Positions 1 to 12,579 of a DNA stretch of 64,000 nucleotides are shown piece by piece (within the stretch, counting starts at the first letter, position 1; each line of letters opens with the position of its first letter). Origin of the DNA: Sclerodactyla briareus (lineage: Eukaryota; Echinodermata; Holothuroidea; Dendrochirotida; Sclerodactylidae); assembly GCA_026419785.1 (NCBI GenBank), contig JAODTK010001109.1:1-64000 (forward strand), given 5' to 3'. The notes below the pieces were generated by a model. That model was not told the origin of the DNA and did no database searches. It saw nothing but the letters and a program-made list of their open reading frames with translations. A program made the translations under genes and the position numbers.

Positions 1-94
1 TTTCACATCAGGCGAACATACTATATTCCCAGTAGTATTATAGGCACACCTACCTAAGGTCGAAATTATCCAAGTTTTCCGGAGTGAATGGCGA

Positions 95-202
95 TGAAAA
101 ATATTATTAGAACGCTGCCATCTCCTGACTATCGCTGTTGTATAACCTGAATCGGTCACGAACAGTGGACCAATGCTGCTCTTCACTTTCTGCTTCCCCC
201 TA
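95..202 (-). mobile_element. CR1 LINE scrap (RT-linker region)
   Basis: On the minus strand this matches the stretch just upstream of the RT domain in the large CR1 copy at 57.54-57.66 kb. Both contain the string accaatgctgc followed closely by cttctgcttccccct, and both have an ATTATTA-rich stretch about 80 bases away. It is a short 5'- and 3'-truncated piece interrupted by the AT microsatellite that follows. The coding sense is the segment after the endonuclease, before the conserved SPGPDG motif. Confidence 0.6.
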
Positions 203-263
203 CTATATATATATATAATATATATATAATATATATAATATATATATCTATATAATATACTCC
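203..263. repeat. (AT)n microsatellite
   Basis: About 60 bases of interrupted TA dinucleotide repeat immediately follow the CR1 scrap. Confidence 0.95.
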
Positions 264-399
264 TCCCACCATTAGCCACTCTCATTCACAACATTGGCCC
301 TCCTTCAAAGTCAGGGCCCGCCTAAAACTTGTTTCCCGTAACCCCTCTTGGTCCTCAGCATAACCCCGGAATCTGCGTGACATCTAGTCAGCGCCAAAT

Positions 400-1260
400 T
401 TTCGAGCAAGCCGGCCACAAACAAACACCGGCGGCAGCCGCCCCTCCCATCCAACTGCAACGTGCAACTTGTTGATCGCACAACCTGTTTGCACAAGTTT
501 TCCCATACTCCGCATATTTCCCGTTCAACAGGATATTTATTGCGTCTCGAAGAACCTAGTCTACCTACTTTACTGTAACCTCTGCGGAGTTCAGTCACTC
601 GGGGAAACAAAAAAACACCCTGAGGGAGCGATGACCCAACACAGGTCACCATCAAGAACCCAAAACTTGAGCAGCCGTTGTAATCATTCAACATTGTCGT
701 CACTCCATTGAAAACCTGAGATTGATTGGCGCGACCATGACCCAAATTGGTCCCCTAAATCCCGCAAAGCGAGAATTACGGGTTGAACCTAAAACGACTA
801 CACATTTGGTCTGAACAGTCGGAACGACCTCCATCACAAAAGAGATAAGGTAACCACTCCCTATTTTGCTTATTGTCAATCACCAAGGCCAATTGGCCTT
901 CATTAGTATAATCCTGTTGGGATTTCTCCTGTCCATCACGATGCGCAATTGGGCCTCCCCAGTATAATCCCCGCAGGGATTATCCTGTCGATCAGCGAAA
1001 CACTAATTAGCCTGACCCCACATTGTTCCTAGGCCTATAAAGTTTCTCGCCTCTTCTCCTCGAGTTATCACTCTTTGGTCACTGCACTGACGAAAGGACT
1101 ATTATTGTCCGACAGCTCTGCATCCAAAACTATCGGCTGTGTTTACTCACATTTTTTCCGAGCTCAATCGCTCTTTCGCATCTCTTTCGAGATCCAGTCT
1201 ATTATTTACGTAGCATTGTTGTTTTACAGTTCTTGCTCTTGTCCTACTCTATATTATATA
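400..1260 (+). mobile_element. Penelope-like element remnant with GIY-YIG endonuclease
   Basis: The plus strand around 556-612 reads VYLLYCNLCGVQSLGET, which fits the first half of the GIY-YIG fold of Penelope-like retroelements (family pattern YLI-x10-YVGET). It is followed by an MTQHRS-like stretch near 630-645 and, in a neighbouring frame near 685-760, a HFN plus LRLIGA-like stretch that fits the last part of the domain. A Cys-containing segment upstream (about 440-540) may be the C-x2-C linker before the endonuclease. Sequence up to about 1,260 (two TGACGAAAGG/SASK-like pieces) may be the 3' part. No RT domain was found in the window. Penelope elements pair a telomerase-like RT with this endonuclease. 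The reading frame changes several times, so the copy is dead or badly sequenced. Confidence 0.55.
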
Positions 1261-1271
1261 ATATTAATAGT

Positions 1272-1303
<32 letters not shown>

Positions 1304-1316
1304 CGAATATATATCG
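1249..1316. repeat. (AT)n microsatellite
   Basis: Interrupted TA repeats follow the Penelope-like remnant. A 13-base G run lies 60 bases further on, at about 1,379-1,391. Confidence 0.95.
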
Positions 1317-1639
1317 AAAACCTTGTAGACTGACATCCCAGGACCTTGGTTAAAATTGTGCATTTTTTTTCCCCATGCGGGGGGGGGGGGAGTACAGACC
1401 CTTTGTTTTGTTGTGAGCGGGCTCATTCTGGTCGAAATTTTGAAGCTAAGGAATTTTTGCAAATTTTACCCTATCCCATTTGTTCTGTATCTAGTCTTAA
1501 GTATCAGAATTGAGTCAGGGAATCCCTGAGCCTTTGCTTTCTGGTTTTTGCCACGTTCATATCCTAGTTTCAAAACATTTTTGCCAAATATTTCACTCCC
1601 GTTGGACTCTCTTACAGCTCGTAGTATGAATTGTTAAAA

Positions 1640-2121
1640 AATTTGAAGTCGAAGTACGTTTCGGCCAGTTTCGAATGGTCGAGCGTTCCTACTCCTACAG
1701 AATGGATGACGATCATGGAACTTCGTCAGGAATCACGTCCATATCAGGGTTTTCAGAATTTTTATTACAAGGTCCTGTAGGGTCAATCGGTAATTTTTGT
1801 TCGAACGGTCAATACCTTGACAAAGTAATTGATGATCACGAGAAGTCAAATAACCACCTAGTGGTAATTAGCTGAGAATTGAAGGATTAATTGGTCCATA
1901 CATGGGTCATTTTTGCTCAAACCAGCTTTCTAGGTTCAGCTCTTGGAATCTGCATGTCACTCTATCTGTTCTGTCTGTATGTCTGTCTGTCGTCTGCCCA
2001 CCTGCCCAAACCTACCATGTTCAGTCAGTAAGATGGTCAACAGCCGTACCTTCGGAGTATTCAGGAAATTTTGGTCAAAGGTCCCTTGGGCCCTAGATAG
2101 ATAGAAGATAGATAGACAGGA
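1640..2121. repeat. R1 interspersed repeat block, with GATA microsatellite
   Basis: Diverged copies share phrases with other R1 blocks: TTCAGGAAATTTTGGTC, AAGGTCCCTTGGGCCC and TCAGAATTTTT. A short (GATA)n tract at about 2,094-2,121 ends the block. The 64- to 79-codon ORFs here are chance frames in repeat DNA. Confidence 0.6.
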
Positions 2122-2149
2122 CAGCAGACTTGACCTCAGCTTGTTCCGA

Positions 2150-2795
2150 CCACGGGACTCGTATAACGAATTAACAGTAGGCAGACTGTCAGACAAAATC
2201 GTTCCCGCCCTTTATAATGATATCATCAATAATTTTCAATTGTGTTTTCTCAGTGTTGCCAACCCAGCATATATACATAGGTCCATACAGAGAAGATCCG
2301 GCATTATAAAACATGGCAAGATTCATGGGCTTAGCATCAAAGGGGGAATGTTAAACTTACGAAGACAATACAGACATGGTCTTAAGCGCTTCTCAACATA
2401 TTGAACGTGGTCTTTCCAATTCAAATTATCATCAATTACTACACCAACATATTTATACTCTAAAACTCTTTCAACAAGACTGCCTTGTTAGTGATTGGAT
2501 AAAACGAATAATGGTACTTTGTCCGAAAATCGATAGCCATCCTCCTTAGTTCGTAACATTTCCAATTTCAGGTAATTTTCACCACAATAGTCAACAAATG
2601 TGATGACATGGTCTAAGAACATCGAATCGTCCATATTACCACTAGACCAATGAGGGCAGTATCATCAGCAAAGTTTTACCAGGGAGCATTGTGGGGACGT
2701 AGAACGAATATCAGAGTGTAAACAGTAAATAGAAACGAGCCAAAAACTGTCCCCTGGGGGGCCCACCCGTTATTGAGGTACAAATTTGTTCCATT
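2150..2795 (-). mobile_element. LINE reverse transcriptase fragment (L2/Rex-like)
   Basis: Minus-strand translation gives, in order, a PQGTVFGSFLFTVYT-like box (near 2,755), a clear NFADDTAL box (about 2,653-2,675), a YELRRMAIDFR stretch typical of the thumb region, a NWKDHV-like stretch and a CICWVGNTEKTQLK-like C-terminal segment (about 2,215-2,265). These are palm to C-terminal parts of a jockey-superfamily non-LTR RT. It lacks the endonuclease and the first half of the RT. Frames shift between motifs and there are internal stops, so it is a fossil. It differs in sequence from the LINE at 3.3-5.6 kb. Confidence 0.7.
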
Positions 2796-3075
2796 ACTCA
2801 GTCTGACAAATGGGGACCCATTTTATGAAATTTCACACAATAGTACTGTAAATGCATTAGCCTTCAAAAAAGATTTTCACTTGATGTTTGCAAGATAATG
2901 TAAAGGTCTTTGGGTAGAGGGCATTGGGGGTACATGTTCAGGAATTGGGGACCAGGGCCCAGTTGGGCCAAAGGGCCCCATTATGTGAGAGTAACGCAAA
3001 ATCTTGTATCTTCTAAAATTTAGTTGCATAGTGCTGATGTTCCCAACTCAACTTATTCCAACCATAGAAAAGACT
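2795..3075. repeat. R1 interspersed repeat block
   Basis: The block contains ATGAAATTTCACACAATAGTACTGTAA-like text, the GGGCCCAGTTGGGCC box and the CTAAAATTTAGTTGCATAGTGCTGATGTTC-like box, all found again at 5.6-6.7 and 49-50 kb. It directly abuts the LINE fragment. Confidence 0.65.
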
Positions 3076-3289
3076 TGAATGAAAACAAAAGCAGTGGCGT
3101 GACATAATGATTGGTTGGGGGGTTTCCAGAAAGCTGCTCAAAGCTTGTTTAAAGCAGAACCCCTACAATAGTCAATACAAACACACTCAATAAAACAATA
3201 CACCACAGTGACCAATAAACAAACCCTAGCCTCTGCAGGACTCCCCCCCCCCCGCCACCACACCACAGAAGAAGCAGACAGCGTTATGT

Positions 3290-5590
3290 TTGCGGGGGAA
3301 ATGAAGGGTTTCTTCAACGTCGTTTGAAAAACATGTAATGAGGGATTGTTCCTAAGATCCGCTGGGAATATTTTTTATTCCATGCGGTAGGGTCCCGCGA
3401 TAACGAATGTACTTTATGTGACCGTAATGCTGCAGAAGGGACTGATGTATCGAGACGTTGGTCCTAGTTCGTGAAGTGAGCGTTTTATAGTGAGAGTGTT
3501 GAAACTGACGGAGGCAATGAGTCATGAGTAGTATGGAACATAAACATTGGGGTCTGTATTTCATGATATCATTCAACTCCAAAATATTCAGTTCTTAAAA
3601 AGAGGTTCAAGAAGGAGCTCAAAAAAAAGAAATGCTGTAGCTTGGATGCATTCAAGTGAACTTATCAGCGTAAACAAATTGGTAAACATAAATCATATCA
3701 TTATCAATATTTCAATGAGTGAAGCGGATTCTCATTATCATAGAAAATATTTGTATAGTCTGATATAAGGAACTTACTTATTACTTTGAAACGGCAAGTC
3801 ATTAATATAAACAAGAAATAACAAGGACAAGTGATGGATCCTGTGACACCAGTTGTTATTAACCTCTGGTGAGTGAAAACTGGAAATTTGTTACAAAAGT
3901 TTTCTATTAGGAAGATAATCACCAAACCACTTCAACCGGAGCCCTCTAATACCATAATGATTCAGCTTATAAAGAAGTATAGATGGTCGAGAGTATCGAA
4001 AGCTTACGAGAGATCGAGAAAGATTACCACCAGAAAGTTTACAGGTATCAAAATGAATTCGAAATGTCGTTAATACAGTTTACCAGGCTGTGGATAGTGA
4101 ATCTTTTAGGCAGAACACCAAAGTGATTTTCATAGATAATGTGTATGAGAGTGGAAAAAAAATTCGGACAAACGACAGCTAACTTCTCATAAACTTTAGA
4201 AAACACAGGGAGTACGGCGATAGGTATTAGTTGGTTTTCTGGTGTTGTCTTTATTTTGTAAATAGGAATTAATCACAAGCAATTTAAGTGCATAAGGTAC
4301 GTTCCCAGTTGCCAAAAGAGATATCAATAAGATGACATGATTATAGAAAACAATAATGTGACTAACAGATTTCACCACCTATTACAATGAATATTAAATT
4401 GTCATAACCAGGGCTGGCATCCTTTAAATTGTTGATACATGTAATTACTTCTTGCTCATTGGTGGACGCATAAAAAAGGCAATGATCATCAGGGTTAGGC
4501 ATATAGTTAGAAAAGGCTCAGGCACATGGTATATTGGAAGCAACTCAGATCCAATGTCCCATCCTCATTAAATAAGTTACAATTATGATCATATCACGTG
4601 TGGTTTCATCACCATTATCATCTAGTCAACAATAGGGGAATTATTATCGAAGTCATCTCCATTAAAAACTTGCATTGATATTTTTCAAATTCCTCGAGTA
4701 CTACTGATTTGAAAACGCATTGTTTGTAGTACTTATATTTTTAAAGGCAATGCGCCAAAAAAAAACAACCATAGTAAGTTTATTTCTGATCTGATATAAT
4801 TTAATTTCTTAATCATTTGATGGTGTCGCTATACTTCCTGTAGAGTTTATTCTTTGTATTACAAGATTCAATAATCCCTAGTCCCCAGGTCTTTCTATAT
4901 GAGGGTGTTGTCTTGGATTCATGAAGGGGAAAATGCTGGTCATACCCTCATACGATCGAGTAAAATCATTATAGCCGGATCAGCATTATTAGTACTGACA
5001 ACATCATCCCAAACAACACATGGAGCGCCTGAAAGCAAGACGCTATATGACGATGATTAAATCTATGGCGCAGATTCTTCGGGTTGGAATTACTGTTCTC
5101 AGACTGGATTTCTGGAATATATCACAAGAAAGAATAAATAGGATAATGGTCTGAAATGTCATCAATAAGGACACCAGAGTTGGAACAAAGGGTAGTGTTA
5201 GTAAAGATGTTGTCAGAGAATCTGGATTGTTCTGTTCCTCTTGTTGATTTGTCAATTAGACATGAAACCATGGAATTACCGATGTTGTCTAAGTCACATG
5301 CTTGCACATTTCACTTGAATGTCCCATATCAAGATCTCGTAGTATATAACGAGGGCGGTTACCAATTTTAATTAAGTTGACCTCAAGAGTGTCGAAAAAA
5401 ATTGGCCAAAGCTGATCCTGGCGGACGATAAACAATACCAATAGTGAAAGGGGGGGGGCCGTATATAACAGTTAGAGCACAAAAAGACAGGATTCAAAAA
5501 ATTTTCCTGAATACAAGAGTTTCATCATTTATACCATAAGTAATATTGCTTTGACCTGCAAACCGACACCCCCCACCATTATTCGTCTAA
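3290..5590 (-). mobile_element. LINE, endonuclease to RT 3' end (L2/Rex-like)
   Basis: Minus strand, 5' to 3': GGVGL-like start near 5,580; IGIVYRPPGSALANF (about 5,395-5,435) and DISDHYPI (about 5,138-5,160), both from the APE-type endonuclease; PIAVLPVFSKVYEKLA (about 4,190-4,240), the RT entry motif; a DLS-AFDTLDH box (about 3,985-4,025); a TTGV-GSI box (about 3,840); a YTNIFYDNEN box in place of FADDTNIF (about 3,735-3,765); and a C-terminal LPHGIKNIP segment that matches the usual GP-WN-LP motif (about 3,355-3,400). Order and spacing fit ORF2 of a jockey-superfamily LINE, truncated at its 5' end inside the endonuclease. It has many frame changes and stops. The piece at 34.98-36.15 kb is from the same or a close family. 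Confidence 0.8.
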
Positions 5591-5599
5591 CACGCCCTT

Positions 5600-6790
5600 A
5601 TGAATGTAAATTAATACACCATCAATATACAAAGAACGGATGGTCATATGATGGTCTAATAGACATACCTCTGGGTGTTTCAGGATTTTTTGTTCAGAAG
5701 TCCGACTTGGCCCAAGGCCCGCATTTTATTATTTTCACAACGATGGTGCTTGAAGTGCATCTCCTCCCACAAGCTTTCAGTTGATTTTCTTTCAAAGATA
5801 CATGTAATGGTCTTTGGGTAATAGGGCCCAATTGGGCCTCTAGGGTCCCTTATATAAAAGACTGTTAAATCTTGTATCTACAAATCTAGTTCCCATGCTG
5901 ATGTTCGGTCTAATGATAGTCTAATAGCCGTACTTCAGGGTGCCCAGGGATTTAGGACTCAAAGCCTAGTGTGGCCTGAGGGCTCACCATGTGGAATTAA
6001 CGCAAAATGCTTCTCCTCTAAAAGTTTTGGTGCACATAGACTTCGGTCTATGATGTTATAACAGTTGTACCTATGGGGAGTTCAGTTCAGGAATTTTTTT
6101 ATCCACGGTCCCACTTGGCCCGAGGACCCATTTCATGGAATTTCACACATTAGTACTCGGATCATCTCCTTCCACAAGTAATGTTGATGTTAATTTAGAG
6201 TTACATGTAATTCTCCTTGATTAGTGGTCCATTGGGGTGTAAATGCACCCTTCTTCTAGCTGGAGGCCCAATGTGGGCCATAGGGCCCACGCATGGTTAA
6301 TCAGCAAAAGTTTCTAACTGAGTTTCCTGCACAAGTCAGTGCTGATGTTCGGTCATCTGGGCCTAGTAACCATACCTTCAGGGCTCCCTCCGGAATTTTC
6401 GGTGACCGAAGCCCAATTGGGGCCCGGGGCCATCGCTTGCAATCACACAAATGTTTCTCTCCTCCTACCGTGGCTGATGTTGATCATATTAATTGGAATA
6501 GTCATAACCATAAGCTCTTGTATTTTTTGGTCCAAAGACCCCACTTGGGCCCACATTTCTATCTACTCTATCCAGTGTGTCAATTCCTTTTGCGTCCCAA
6601 CAGTTCATTCTGTGGCCGGATGTCAACCCAATCGGAAGCATTGTTAATTGACCCATGAATACATGTTTGACTTTTGTGAGGTGAAGGAGCAATATCGCCT
6701 ATAGGCCCTTATGTATACAATTTCCAGAATTTATCTCCACTACAAGTACACTTAGATTTTCTTGAAACTTCGTCATTATTCCATTGGAGG
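5600..6790. repeat. R1 repeat block, several tandem diverged units
   Basis: Alternating half-units of about 150 bases recur. One half carries TTCAGGATTTTTTGTTCA, a CTTGGCCCAAGGCCC box and TGAAATTTCACACA. The other carries GCATCTCCTCCCACAAG, TTGATTTTC and TACATGTAAT. Copies start near 5,680, 5,935, 6,085 and 6,370. The 121- and 102-codon ORFs at 6,293-6,658 are open frames inside these repeats and show no protein-family match. A decayed unit reaches about 6,780. Confidence 0.65.
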
Positions 6791-8200
6791 TGCTCTTTCA
6801 TCTTGTTGGCAGATTTGTATACAATATCAATAGTTTCGTTAGAATTGAAGCAGTACCATCTGATGAAATGAAGCAACACATAATTTTTCGATTGAATGTT
6901 TGCACCGAACTTGACCGCAGGTGTTCCCATTGCCTGTAGTGAGTAACATTGTTCCTTGACGCTACAGACTTTTGGGCCATATGAAGATCTTTGTCAAAGG
7001 TTTGTCAAAGGCACAATGGGCCATTGCTTTGGAAATTGGTCTTCTTGTCTTCTGTCTTCTTTGGTACATTCGTCTTGGTACATTTGACGGTTTGAGCTAA
7101 CAGCACCATTGGTGCTTCTTGTTGTAGGTTATGCCTTACATGCACCAATACCACGCTCCATTTTCATCATTATGTCTGAAATGTTCAATTGCTCCAATGT
7201 TGAAAGGAACCTGATGGATATCAAGAAAACAAACTGAGAGGAACTTTCACATCATATTCGATCACAGTGTATTATTGGGTGAGCTTTCTGTGCATTTGGA
7301 CGCTGTTTAGTATTTCCCTCTCTGAGATAGGAAATTGCAAAACTGTAAATTGGGTTGCAATCCTCTTCTGGAAGACTACAGGAGTCCCGCAAAAGTTCTA
7401 CAGGGGATGCGCTGACTGAAAACGCTCAGAGCGAGTCCCGCAGTCCTACCCAACAACTTTTTCAAAGTCAGTCATTAAAGATCGGACCCTCTCAAGGCTA
7501 GGTGTGATGCTCACCATTATTCCCCTGATGAAAAAGAAATAGATCCAATCCCTTGTCTACTATTCGTGTTCCTTGCATCCGCTTCTCCGACGCATTAACA
7601 CCACCATATAATGGATTTTCTCGACAACGACCAGGTCCTGCACAGATTACCAGTACGGTGTGGCAAGAGTAGGCCTAGATACTGTAATCGCAAGCTGTCT
7701 AGACGCACTGCGATCTCTTTCTATTGTGACCTGCATTTACATGAGCGTTATACTAGAATTTTTCCCTTCACCATACTATCATGTTGGTCTGGTTGATTGT
7801 ATAATATACAGATAAATTGTGACACCCCACGACAGTGATCTCCTTGTAGTGCTGTAAAAGGTGTTACATTAATCAGGTATCTCACAAAAATAAGTGGATT
7901 AAGATTACTACATAAGTGGTAGAGTCCTACGGCAGTCACTCATCACCAGCTAAACACCCAGGACTACTCTAGACATTGCGTATTATTCCCTCTTTGTTTC
8001 TTTGAATACTGCCTACGAAGGATATCAATACCATGGGAAGGGGATAGAAAATGGTTAGTTACCTTTCAGTTTCTGCTCTAAAAAATGACCAATAAAATGA
8101 GTTAGAGCATAACTGCCTGTTTGGGTAATCTCCACGAAAGTATTCGTCACAGAAGGAGCCACAGAGGCAATATATTGGTATCAAACCAGAGCAGCCAACG
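6790..8200. other. unassigned intergenic/intronic DNA
   Basis: No gene, RNA or clear repeat was recognised. Short ORFs up to 63 codons occur on both strands without family motifs. A small direct duplication (TTTGTCAAAGG twice) lies near 6,990. Confidence 0.5.
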
Positions 8201-11150
8201 GCTTAACCCAAAATATCAGCCTTTTTTTAACTCATACTCCCCCCTCGTAAAACAATCACCCTCAGTAGTGTAAGAAATAAACTTAGGCGTGAACCCAGTT
8301 TTTCATTTTGTATCGCCTACAGTGCGAAGGGTGCATTGGGCCCCCAGGCCTCAGCGAGACATGGAAAACATGTGTGAATGATGGTGAAATTGTAGTAAAA
8401 AGTTTGTGTATTTGTTTAGGCATTAATTTTTTTATTGAAATGGGCAATATTTTTTTCTCCTTACCAAGGTAAATTATATTCATGATGGGTTTTAGTGATC
8501 TCGAATAGGCATTATTAACTTGACGGTGGTTTATCACTTCACACTACCTGTGATGTATAAAACTATAGAATTAAGAACATATTGCAATTGCATCTTCATA
8601 TTCTGGTGCACCACTGTGATTCAGATCGTTTCACTGGGCAGTCTAGTCCTCATGTATACAGACAACAAAACTTTGATAGTTGATATCATTAAAAAAGTCA
8701 ACAGGGAAACCCCATTATTAACATATGATCGTAGGTATTATTTTGTAATCTGTTTTTATTTCTGTGACGCCTGATCATTGTTTTGATATTTCCTGACACC
8801 ACAGCAATTGCGAATGCGACTGTTGCCACATCAGAGTACAGAAACGCACCCGCTGCAGTCAGAGGCAATTACCAAGGGGGAAGCAGTGACGAAAGCTACT
8901 CGCGTATATTAAACAATAATTGCAATCTTTGTCATGTTCAACTTATTTGTATTCTACGTGTTCAGACAAGCCAAGTAAGTATCACCCAGGAACTCTTGCG
9001 TATTGGTCGTTTATGAAGGACTGGCACAATAAAAAACAATCAGTGACTCCAGGCGAAATACTTTCCAGGAACTGGAGGAGCAGAATGATTCCAGTCGGAC
9101 ATGGCTTGGCTCACAGCCGACCGATGAGACCTTTAAATATCTCAATACCCCCCAAATACCCACTGCATTAAAGCTGAACCCTGAAGTGAAGACCCCGCAC
9201 ATTGCACTGCAAGTCCAGCCACTGAGGATGACCTCAAGTGATGCGGGAATTGGGAACCCGGAATATATTTGCTTCTACAGCGTCAGGATTCACTCTGCCC
9301 GTCTGTCGCGTCAGAAATGTTCCCTTTCTTCAATAATATTGACTCAATTTCTGTATTTTTTTGGAAGAAGTTAGATGCATACGAGTATACGCTGCAGACA
9401 GTCTCCAGCTGTGAAGTATATACCCTGACCTCTCGACGCTTTCTTAGCTCACCTGCTTCATTGTCGACGATGGGTCCGATGCTTCTGATAGCAGTTTCCT
9501 TTCCCAGGTGCAACACTGGGTACTCACCAATTGATGGGCTAGGACACACTAAAACCAGAATTAACGGGTGCAATAATGCCACCACACTTTCCCCACCACT
9601 TTGAGCTTAACCAGCTGATTTTTATTCTTCCTGCCCAGCTGTTGATGTACGTTACCATATTTACTCTGATGTAACCCCCCTTATCTTGCCAGTTGCCACC
9701 CCACCGCCCTTCTGTTTTTGTCCATTATAATGCAGGAGGTACCTGCAGTAAAAGAAAAATGCACTCAAAAGATATTTAATATACCACTGTATGTCTCCCT
9801 GCCGAATGCGACATATCACTGTACATAATTCGGCAGGTCTCAAGCATTGACGTTCCGGCTCGTAATCCACTTGTCCTGTCTTTTTATTTATCTGAAATAG
9901 TCCTGAATCGTATTCGCTACCAACGTATATTATAAACCTCTCTCTGCCCAACTTTTAAAACATCTGTATCTGATATATTGAATCACTAACCTTGTAATTA
10001 TGCTTATATATATAGTCATGTGTTTCATCTAATCCCTTCAGGTTTTTCTTATATTGTCTACTTTTAAACATGAGACTATGTTCATACCATTGAACTCACA
10101 ACACTGGATTATGTTACGCAAAAACAATTTTCATTCCAGCTTTATTTATTTTGTTTTGGTTCCTTCAAGACCTGTAGACTGAGTAATGTTCTGGGTTGGA
10201 TCCGAATCACATTCGTTAAAGTTTTTCCCACAAAAGAAAATGATTCCCTCTTAAAGTGAGGGCTCACACTCAGCTGTCTTCAAACAAAGAAATATTTCTT
10301 ATCTTCCTTTTCATGACTTGCATAACACATCACCGAAGATTGGGAAGTTTCCTTGAACGCCGATTGGGATTACCCTGAAAAAACATTCTAAAGATTTTAA
10401 CCACCTGATTTTCATGGGACCTCTGCGTCCAAGAGGCTGCTTATCAAATGCTGCTTTGTTGGCAACGTAACAATGGAAATGAAAACAACAAAAACGCAAA
10501 CAATAAAAACTGCCGCTGCCTTGCGAGTCTTAGGCGTCAAATTTCATGCGAGATGTACTACACTCGCATTATATGGCAGTCCTGATACTGATGCGCTTTA
10601 CCTCGAATGGGAAAGCGATGGCCAGTGGTGGCGTTACGCTTTATTGCTATTTATCGGGTTGCACAAATCTCATTCTGTCTGGGCTCTCTTTCTCTTGCGT
10701 CATCACTCCCTTGGTGAACCAAGCAATTGTAATGGCGGTAAACGTTACTCTCAGCATATACGCTGATGATCATTCTGCAGGTACAGGACTGGTCAAAAGG
10801 GACAGTAATCCTCAGAGAACAACGACTTTTTTTTAATTTCAAATCGATTGCTCAAATTAATGGCCAAAATTGCAGGAGTTAGCAAAATTTGATGTGTTGA
10901 TCAGTCACAATTCAAAGTTCGGTCGGATATGGCACAGTCGGGTAGTTCCAGTGCATTGCCTATTCGCGAATGAGTTTGAAGTTTTGGACAATGATCGCCT
11001 AAGTGCAAAATAGAAAAAACGAAAGTGAAAAGTACAGTTGTCATATTTTGTCTCACTGTTGGTACGTGCAAATGATCAGTGATGAGCTTCACAGGGACAG
11101 TTTCCTTCTATAGTTTGACTGGGATTCCTCATGATAATGATCGTGTCTTA
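8200..11150. other. unassigned DNA with scattered short ORFs
   Basis: ORFs of 80-111 codons occur (8,520-9,171 and 9,269-9,604 plus; 9,283-9,585 minus; 10,473-10,836 plus), but several overlap on opposite strands and none shows a motif I recognise. Possible splice-like sites exist on both strands near 9,480-9,530, so an exon cannot be excluded. No tRNA, rRNA or transposon domain was seen. Confidence 0.45.
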
Positions 11151-11179
11151 TGGACTTGTGCTTACCTATCAGGTTTTCA

Positions 11180-11255
11180 AGGGATTTTAAAGTCCAAAGG
11201 TCATTGAATAGACCATAATGAGCTATTAGTGAAACCTGAAAGAATTTGCCAAACG
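11180..11255 (+). repeat. R4 repeat fragment
   Basis: AAAGGTCATTGAATAG followed by TAATGAGCTATTAGTGAA matches 22,245-22,300, where AAAGGTCATCCAAGG is followed by TTGAGCTATTAGTGAA. Confidence 0.6.
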
Positions 11256-11479
11256 CTTCATTCGAATTATTCATTTGTTGAGGTTGTGTTTTTTTTTTTG
11301 TAATTAATTGGATTTCCATGCAACAGTTCAGCATTTCTTGGACTACTGCTACTACAAAGACGTATTAAAGGAGAAAAATGAGCTATAGGCCTTTCCACAT
11401 TGTAATATTTCTACTAAACACGCAGCTGGGTTCAGCCAGGATTCTTCCCATAGCTTCATGTATTGAATTGAAACCTTCA

Positions 11480-12110
11480 TGATTGAAACCTTACCCCCAG
11501 CAGTGTGCCGAACTGCTAGAAGGTAATTTGTTGCTCTCTTGCTTGATTAATTCCGTCAAAAAAAAAAGAACAAAAAAATTTCCCTTGACTAATGATATTG
11601 TCGGCAAGCTGTTTAAGCAACTGGAGACGGCACCTAGAGTATTCTGTACAAGTGTGGAATCCCTAACTTTTCAAAATACAAGCAGGTAGTGAAAGCTTTT
11701 CAGCGTAGGGCACCTAGATTGATTCACTGGTCTGAAAAAAATTCCTACGAGAAAAGATTAAGGCGTCTCGGTCTAATTAACATGGAGCTGAGGCGACTGA
11801 GTGACCGTCCATTTGTCGAAATTGGTCCATGGACTCGATGCCTGTCCTTCCACTACTTCTTTAGAAATTTTCCAGATGCTACTTGCAAATAGAGGCCACC
11901 TGTCTCAGCTTTTGCAAGCGCGCAGATGGACATTGGAAACATTTTCTTCTAAGCAGAGAGTGATCGATGATGATATTGGCTTCCGATAATGTTGTTTGCT
12001 CTAAAAATGTGAATGCATTCAAGACCCGTCTTGATTTATTTTTCGGAATCACGGGCGAATTATTTATTCAGTTTTGGTTCATTTTTCTTTCCTGTATGGG
12101 GGGAAATCGT
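11480..12110 (+). mobile_element. CR1 LINE 3' end (RT C-terminus)
   Basis: Plus-strand translation shows the CR1 ORF2 C-terminal signature: CAELLEGNLL near 11,500, a WNP stretch near 11,655, FQRRAPRLIHWSEKNSYEKR (about 11,698-11,757), LRRLGLINMELRRL (about 11,760-11,800), and NVVCSKNVNAFKTRLDLFF (about 11,989-12,046). The order matches the end of the CR1 copy at 55.9-56.6 kb, and the DNA is also similar past the coding end (TTGGTTCATTTTTCTTTCCTG in both). It is heavily 5'-truncated, as CR1 copies usually are, and changes frame several times. Confidence 0.8.
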
Positions 12111-12309
12111 GAAGTTTTGTGGTGGTGGAAGTGTATTTTTGTCAGAATCCCCCAGGCTAGGTTGATTTCGATGATACTTTGGCAGTATTAGCAGGAACAA
12201 GCAGTATCTATGGGTGTTCAGGTGTACTTGGACTGTGCCAGTGGTCATCAAAGGGCTAATAACTATTACCTTATTCATATTCTCAGTAAGCGCACCTGCT
12301 TCTTTACCT

Positions 12310-12425
12310 AGTTCCTGACTTTTTGTCCTCCATGGCGGCGCAAGCGGGGGGGGACGGGGACGCTTCCCCCCAAATTCAGAGTGGGGGGGTTCGTCCCCCT
12401 CTAAAATTTGGACCTCACGAAATTT
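12310..12425. repeat. R5 G-run repeat fragment
   Basis: GGCGGCGCAAGCGGGGGGGG, then CTTCCCCCCAAATTCAGAG and GGGGGGGTTCGTCCCCCT. This G-run/C-run layout recurs at 24.2, 24.65, 25.7, 26.7, 37.8 and 39.1 kb. Confidence 0.5.
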
Positions 12426-12579
12426 GAAAATTACAACCAACATCGATAAACAATACTTCATTATCGATCGCGGAACTGATTGAATATAGAATGGATTATA
12501 ACGCCTAATATGTGAAACTATATCCTTTCAAGTTCACCAATGTTGCCGTATCCGAACCCTTTGCCGCCTGGTCGCGATA

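Noticed and set aside
6293-6658. 121- and 102-codon overlapping plus ORFs
   Set aside because: They lie inside R1 repeat units that recur elsewhere without conserved frames.
6709-6930. 73-codon minus-strand frame with an acceptor-like site at 6,925, first taken for an exon
   Set aside because: Its 3' half matches the R1 phrase for CATCTCC-CACAAG and TTGATTTTC, so at least that half is repeat-derived; no family match remains.
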